Source of the DNA: Sulfurospirillum sp.
GTDB lineage: Bacteria > Campylobacterota > Campylobacteria > Campylobacterales > Sulfurospirillaceae
Reading direction: 5' to 3'
DNA length: 64,000 bases
Assembly (NCBI GenBank): GCA_016744795.1
Contig: JADGDR010000001.1
Coordinates: 1-64,000, forward strand
Position numbers and translations under genes: made by a program. The notes beneath the pieces are model-generated. The model was given only the letters and a program-made list of their open reading frames with translations, had not been told where the DNA came from and did not search any database. Positions 62,601-64,000 of the stretch are shown piece by piece. Position 1 is the stretch's first letter, and the number at the start of each line of letters is the position of its first letter.

Positions 62601-62992
62601 GCTACATCCCAAGACTCAGGATTTACTTTTTTATAATTACCCTGGTACTCTTCTAAACGTTTTATCCAAGTACCCATTTTTTGCACTGGAGCAGAGTATT
62701 TTCCATTAGTAGCACTAGCACGGTGAGGATCTAAAAAGTTTGTTACATCTTCAGCTATTTTCATCGTACCGCGTACGCCTTCTAAAGCTCCTTTTGTAAT
62801 ACCTCCACTAAAACGAATCAAATCATTATCCATTTTTTTAGCATCACTTTTAACATTGTTTGTTTGAGTTTGAATTTCTTCTTTTTGAGAGGTATAAAGA
62901 TTTTTTGCCACTGCTCTAATGTGGCTAGAATTATAACCCTTTTGCTTTAAGGCATTAATCGCATCATTACCAAGTAGTTCTCTTGGGGTCAT
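56609..62992 (-). CDS. Giant DarB-like phage polyvalent protein: DNA methyltransferase plus SNF2-type helicase
   Basis: 2127 aa. Residues 140-200 form a Gly/Ala-rich hydrophobic segment; about 480-640 are acidic and low complexity. An N6-adenine methyltransferase domain follows: SAM motif EPAVGSGNFVG near 724 and motif IV SNVPF near 778 in place of NPPF/Y. A superfamily 2 helicase follows: HDVGGGKTLAGA near 1367, motif II FADEARAF near 1520, DATPTP near 1590 and motif VI RNGRGVRNGN near 1896. A coiled coil ends the protein. Phage P1 DarB, a packaged methyltransferase-helicase, protects incoming DNA from type I restriction; this protein shares the layout. Three iterated palindromes occur in it, read as LHV. 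Confidence 0.85.
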   Translation of the reverse strand: MTPRELLGNDAINALKQKGYNSSHIRAVAKNLYTSQKEEIQTQTNNVKSDAKKMDNDLIRFSGGITKGALEGVRGTMKIAEDVTNFLDPHRASATNGKYSAPVQKMGTWIKRLEEYQGNYKKVNPESWDVASFSGEMVGGFVDPINIIPLGAASIAKRVIGLAVTGAASGATAAYGGERNVVEGALIGAIATPVIGEGLHQGVKGLAKLWGKQKDRRIASAQNSKDLEDINSNELFDGLEIMQRVDGGEDVNINVKESHGSFNSFFNEVMHGESKAVREQVYSDLNEGKTKSVIDKDRYADLNEFTRYINTLENIQKREPSLSFMEAELSTIREQISKSGDDSALRYNEMLKTTQSEIKTNPSILPTQLKNVINAKLKPSHEEVLITNWVNDGAPVENRLAGWNVMHAIEQDIINPLRTPDEYLQSLQKAGFGEEQSQVFVQAYANQDVSIAKQYFNEKITIKGSDYVVKKGEEFHANQDSSGDVELPSGETKPPRKDELNGDGPQGGRSDEVSNQEHPGSSDANAKRALLDDGQNLVDDIKKGELSKKDGELGGQQTSRGNNDELPSDRSDTVVRKEDESNLGNEKGVENGKDELHTSRKSDEKETFEDETKLDDRPNRDDFEKEKKNTHENVDLHKYEPIELTKAKRKEINNQVDEIIKKDISKVTPEDKEVLRKYTGVGGIEKGTYGSLSEHYTPYKTVRGIYDALNRAGVKFKKALEPAVGSGNFVGHSPKTKWTTIDTDPKAYEINRRLYPDAKHYNTSFEQFKGDGYDLVISNVPFIETRGKGSLDVRPDIKALHDYYFVSAVDKVKDDGVVTFVTSRGTMDKASNKIRKELMSKADIIGAYRLPEGTFSKNAHTDVGVDVIFLQKRKEGVEATPGQLTKNQSFMRSTKTRDGIYLNEYYQAYPQKILGDMEVGVNKQFGGKAYQVSGEADYSKIKLDYRNPKESLHVKEKIEHMQKAPEDSHEFWNWADEHGYETHGLDERGLLIEDGSVRVVKDEVEFSDIDGGAKVYKDISSTDEGKKISLLSEILQLGEKQDLVGKSLIKRYKSEFGVHPYKDKKLGRLFEDIGERESLYEFGSYFDKDFKPAQIFDKKTKFEGSGKVAVSHNAPISTRMLYHENHKGEIDIASKGTYIKEGDFYNALESGYSIHGKGKVQNDILYYSGNLYGKLDDLNKLSDTYKEDGIASTKLEKQRALLEDILPEKKSIEEISLRGDEPWILENDLHVYSLKKVERILDKGERKIHEWKSEFGEVYDNYLNNKTLIKAVKGESLTAYRRRLRTAQEEVQEVLNQIKEKVLTNDKLRLRIEDVYNRKFNGYVSPDYKKASYMIQEVLDELPHDIKLRENQIEWITRALYEGKNINAHDVGGGKTLAGAILARALKKRGVLQKPLFVVPSKVLINWSKEIKSVFPDAKIINLFNLEKKTRSKKLYELGNAEADYVLISQEGFKELQLPWKDQMRYVDELFSENLKTENLKGRALALQQEKIKKYKEVLRRNNKDKRITIDKLGIDAIFADEARAFKNVGVHSKLVQFKLGKAFGLNITEKGSVSLDSAKAYDFRFKTRYISEKNNGRNVFMLDATPTPNKPMEIYTMLKHLDNKIFDEYGIYSDRDFANRYFEFGVLIDKRGEPQVGLTHIKNAYELRSIMDRYVERISMSEFKKRGIIELPDEKVNTHYVDASDESVLVFSDIKKRILEAKSDATKRNKTMGIYSEGVSASTDPRAYQRGGVNDFINPTPQNHKVEAIVEKVLNRRKETKRAGQIIFLDNAGHEQQKGRELDDEFFPATLEKNLHQEIKDKLMANGFDAKQIAIISGKEITNPSTGKEIRSASGRRGIEMKDAIVEAYDAGSVKVIIGTTKGAGEAMNTQKFTRDIHHADIPWTQAEIDQRNGRGVRNGNENDLVDTHYYFQAGTFDELMYRTVTKKRGWNEALWDADVKDRIEIADEGNSMPSEEEFMLQMEKDPLQRRKLELNIEYGRLEDEFTAVQEESHFLKSRKKSLERSVELTHGEINSLKDRAKSDRPNKYLGELLEKIIKTKDTAKQNQLQVDYDTKLPNARANIEKMISAKQKKLKAYDEAIVKTEKHIEENGKDIVDAHSRLESFESLHVNNEGHIKTELEQEAC

Positions 62993-63047
62993 GTCTGCTC
63001 CTTTAGGTAGTTTATATCTATCTTAGAACAGACCTTTCCCTATTTTT

Positions 63048-63737
63048 TTATAATGGAGTATCTAAAGGCTCATCCCCATCACCTATTTGCTCTTTTTGCA
63101 TACTGTTTACATAATCTATAGGGGCATGAAACTTACCATCTTTTGAAATTTTAACCATGCCACTATCTGCATACTCTTCATAAAACTCTTTTCCAACTGA
63201 AACGTGGTTTTCAGGAACTTCACTTTTATCTTTTCCCCATTCAGTTTTGACTGTTCCAAGGTTTTTTTGAACTATTTTTCCATCAACTTCATAAGTAAGT
63301 ATCTTGTTGCCTTCAGGAGTTACTCTCGTATCAAGTTTTTTTATATCCTTGCCTTTTGGTAAAAGTTTATCTATTTGCTGTCCAAATTCATACACCTCAT
63401 TGTCATCTAACTTACTTGTAAACTTAGGATGAAGTTTGCGAAACAAAGAGATGCTAGCTCCTTTTCTCGTTGTTTCATCTGCTTTTTTATCACTAGCAAC
63501 TTCAACCAATCTATCATAATCCTTTTGCTTTAAATCAAAATTATCTTGAGTGAGTTTTAATTGTTTATTTTGTCTATCACTAGTGTTTTTATCTAGCTTT
63601 AATTTATCTTCATATTTGTTTGCCTCATCACCCAGTCTTCCTATATTTGCTACGCTCTTTCCTATTGCAGCGAAACCAAAACCAAGTCCTGCTTTTGGAC
63701 TATTTGCATTTACTGCTGGTAAATATCCTAACTTCAT
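63048..63737 (-). CDS. Hypothetical phage virion-type protein
   Basis: 229 aa. N-terminus Gly/Ala-rich (KAGLGFGFAAIGKSVANIG), then a long charged helix (about 40-90, KYEDKLKLDKNTSDRQNKQLK) and a mixed C-terminus ending DGDEPLDTPL. No named domain. Its position just upstream of the giant polyvalent gene, with a 55-base gap, and the amphipathic N-terminus fit a small internal or ejection protein of a podovirus-like phage; this is inference from context. Confidence 0.5.
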   Translation of the reverse strand: MKLGYLPAVNANSPKAGLGFGFAAIGKSVANIGRLGDEANKYEDKLKLDKNTSDRQNKQLKLTQDNFDLKQKDYDRLVEVASDKKADETTRKGASISLFRKLHPKFTSKLDDNEVYEFGQQIDKLLPKGKDIKKLDTRVTPEGNKILTYEVDGKIVQKNLGTVKTEWGKDKSEVPENHVSVGKEFYEEYADSGMVKISKDGKFHAPIDYVNSMQKEQIGDGDEPLDTPL

Positions 63738-63748
63738 AATCTTTTCTC

Positions 63749-63991
63749 CTATAAAACCAAATTATCTTTTTTCTTTTTAACAGTTCCAAAAACTGCGGCA
63801 CTTGCTGCATTAAAATTGGCTTGAGTTTTATCATGAGTTGCTCTTTGCTTTTTATAAATATCAATATTTATATCATTTGTTCTCTTAGCCTCTTTACCTT
63901 GCATATATGTACCATATGCCAACCCAGCTCCTGATGCTAAATTACCTACAACACCTATGTTTTTTGAGTTCTTTGTTATCCAATCCCACAT
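63749..63991 (-). CDS. Small hypothetical phage protein
   Basis: 80 aa, beginning MWDWITKNSKNIGVVGNLASGAGLAYG, a hydrophobic Gly-rich segment, then a basic helical tail. It resembles the short membrane-active internal proteins seen next to large virion proteins in podophage genomes. It is the first complete gene on this side; the operon continues beyond the window edge. Eleven bases separate it from the next gene. Confidence 0.5.
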   Translation of the reverse strand: MWDWITKNSKNIGVVGNLASGAGLAYGTYMQGKEAKRTNDINIDIYKKQRATHDKTQANFNAASAAVFGTVKKKKDNLVL

Positions 63992-64000
63992 CTTTAACCT

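Noticed and set aside
1-64000. CRISPR arrays
   Set aside because: No regularly spaced direct repeats were seen; the recurring palindrome has irregular spacing and lies mostly inside genes.

Overview
This AT-rich window (roughly one third GC by eye) reads as the chromosome of a free-living Campylobacterota (epsilonproteobacterium), closest in flavour to Sulfurimonas-type organisms. Support: the block dapD-mrp-(thiC)-ispDF-HP1021/CemR-like regulator-sat-like-pgpA matches the order I recall for Campylobacter jejuni Cj1605c-Cj1610; there is a fused ispDF, an unusually long (402 aa) DapD, a futalosine-pathway menaquinone gene (mqnE), several small c-type cytochromes and many c-di-GMP genes. Layout: 0.2-2.6 kb holds a pseudopilin-like protein, a membrane glycosyltransferase and a TrpG/PabA amidotransferase. 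2.7-6.8 kb holds a purine phosphoribosyltransferase, a purine permease, mqnE and a lone trpB, all on the minus strand. 6.9-13.2 kb has a coiled-coil protein of unknown function divergent from glnD-glmS-cytochrome lipoprotein. 13.2-18.3 kb has mltC, an AhpD-like protein, a MocR regulator, an HD hydrolase, an AmrS-like radical SAM protein and a HIT protein. 18.4-23.6 kb is a complete oligopeptide ABC transporter closed by a striking perfect hairpin. 23.7-30.0 kb has a CsoR/RcnR-like regulator with a CDF metal exporter, a tetraheme cytochrome, fumC, an unannotated SelW-like selenoprotein whose in-frame UGA hides it from ORF callers, an AEC carrier, a SUI1/YciH protein and an ABC-F ATPase. 30.1-32.5 kb pairs a PilZ protein with a diguanylate cyclase. 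32.5-41.3 kb is the conserved Campylobacterota block followed by YceI and YigZ. 41.4-50.4 kb has a second diguanylate cyclase, a molybdate module (modE-modA-mop-modB-modC, convergent modD, with a near-perfect ModE box before modA), a nuclease-fold protein, proC, a SLAC1/TehA channel and a DUF134 protein. From about 50.4 kb to the window edge the character changes: an IS30 transposase remnant, a 3-prime tRNA fragment that looks like an attachment site, a terminase large subunit, two non-coding stretches carrying an inverted repeat and a hairpin, then a convergent operon of phage virion-type genes including a 2127-aa DarB-like methyltransferase-helicase polyvalent protein and an 856-aa polyvalent protein with a probable nuclease domain. 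I read this as one side of a prophage or phage-derived integrated element that continues past the window. A signal at a different scale cuts across everything: the palindrome TTTACATGTAAA (core TTACATGTAA) recurs about twenty times exactly and about forty times in near-exact form, in genes on both strands, in terminators and even inside the phage genes, where fewer than one exact copy is expected by chance. In coding regions it is read as Leu-His-Val or Thr-Cys-Lys. This, the hidden selenoprotein and the phage polyvalent module are the observations I rate highest.
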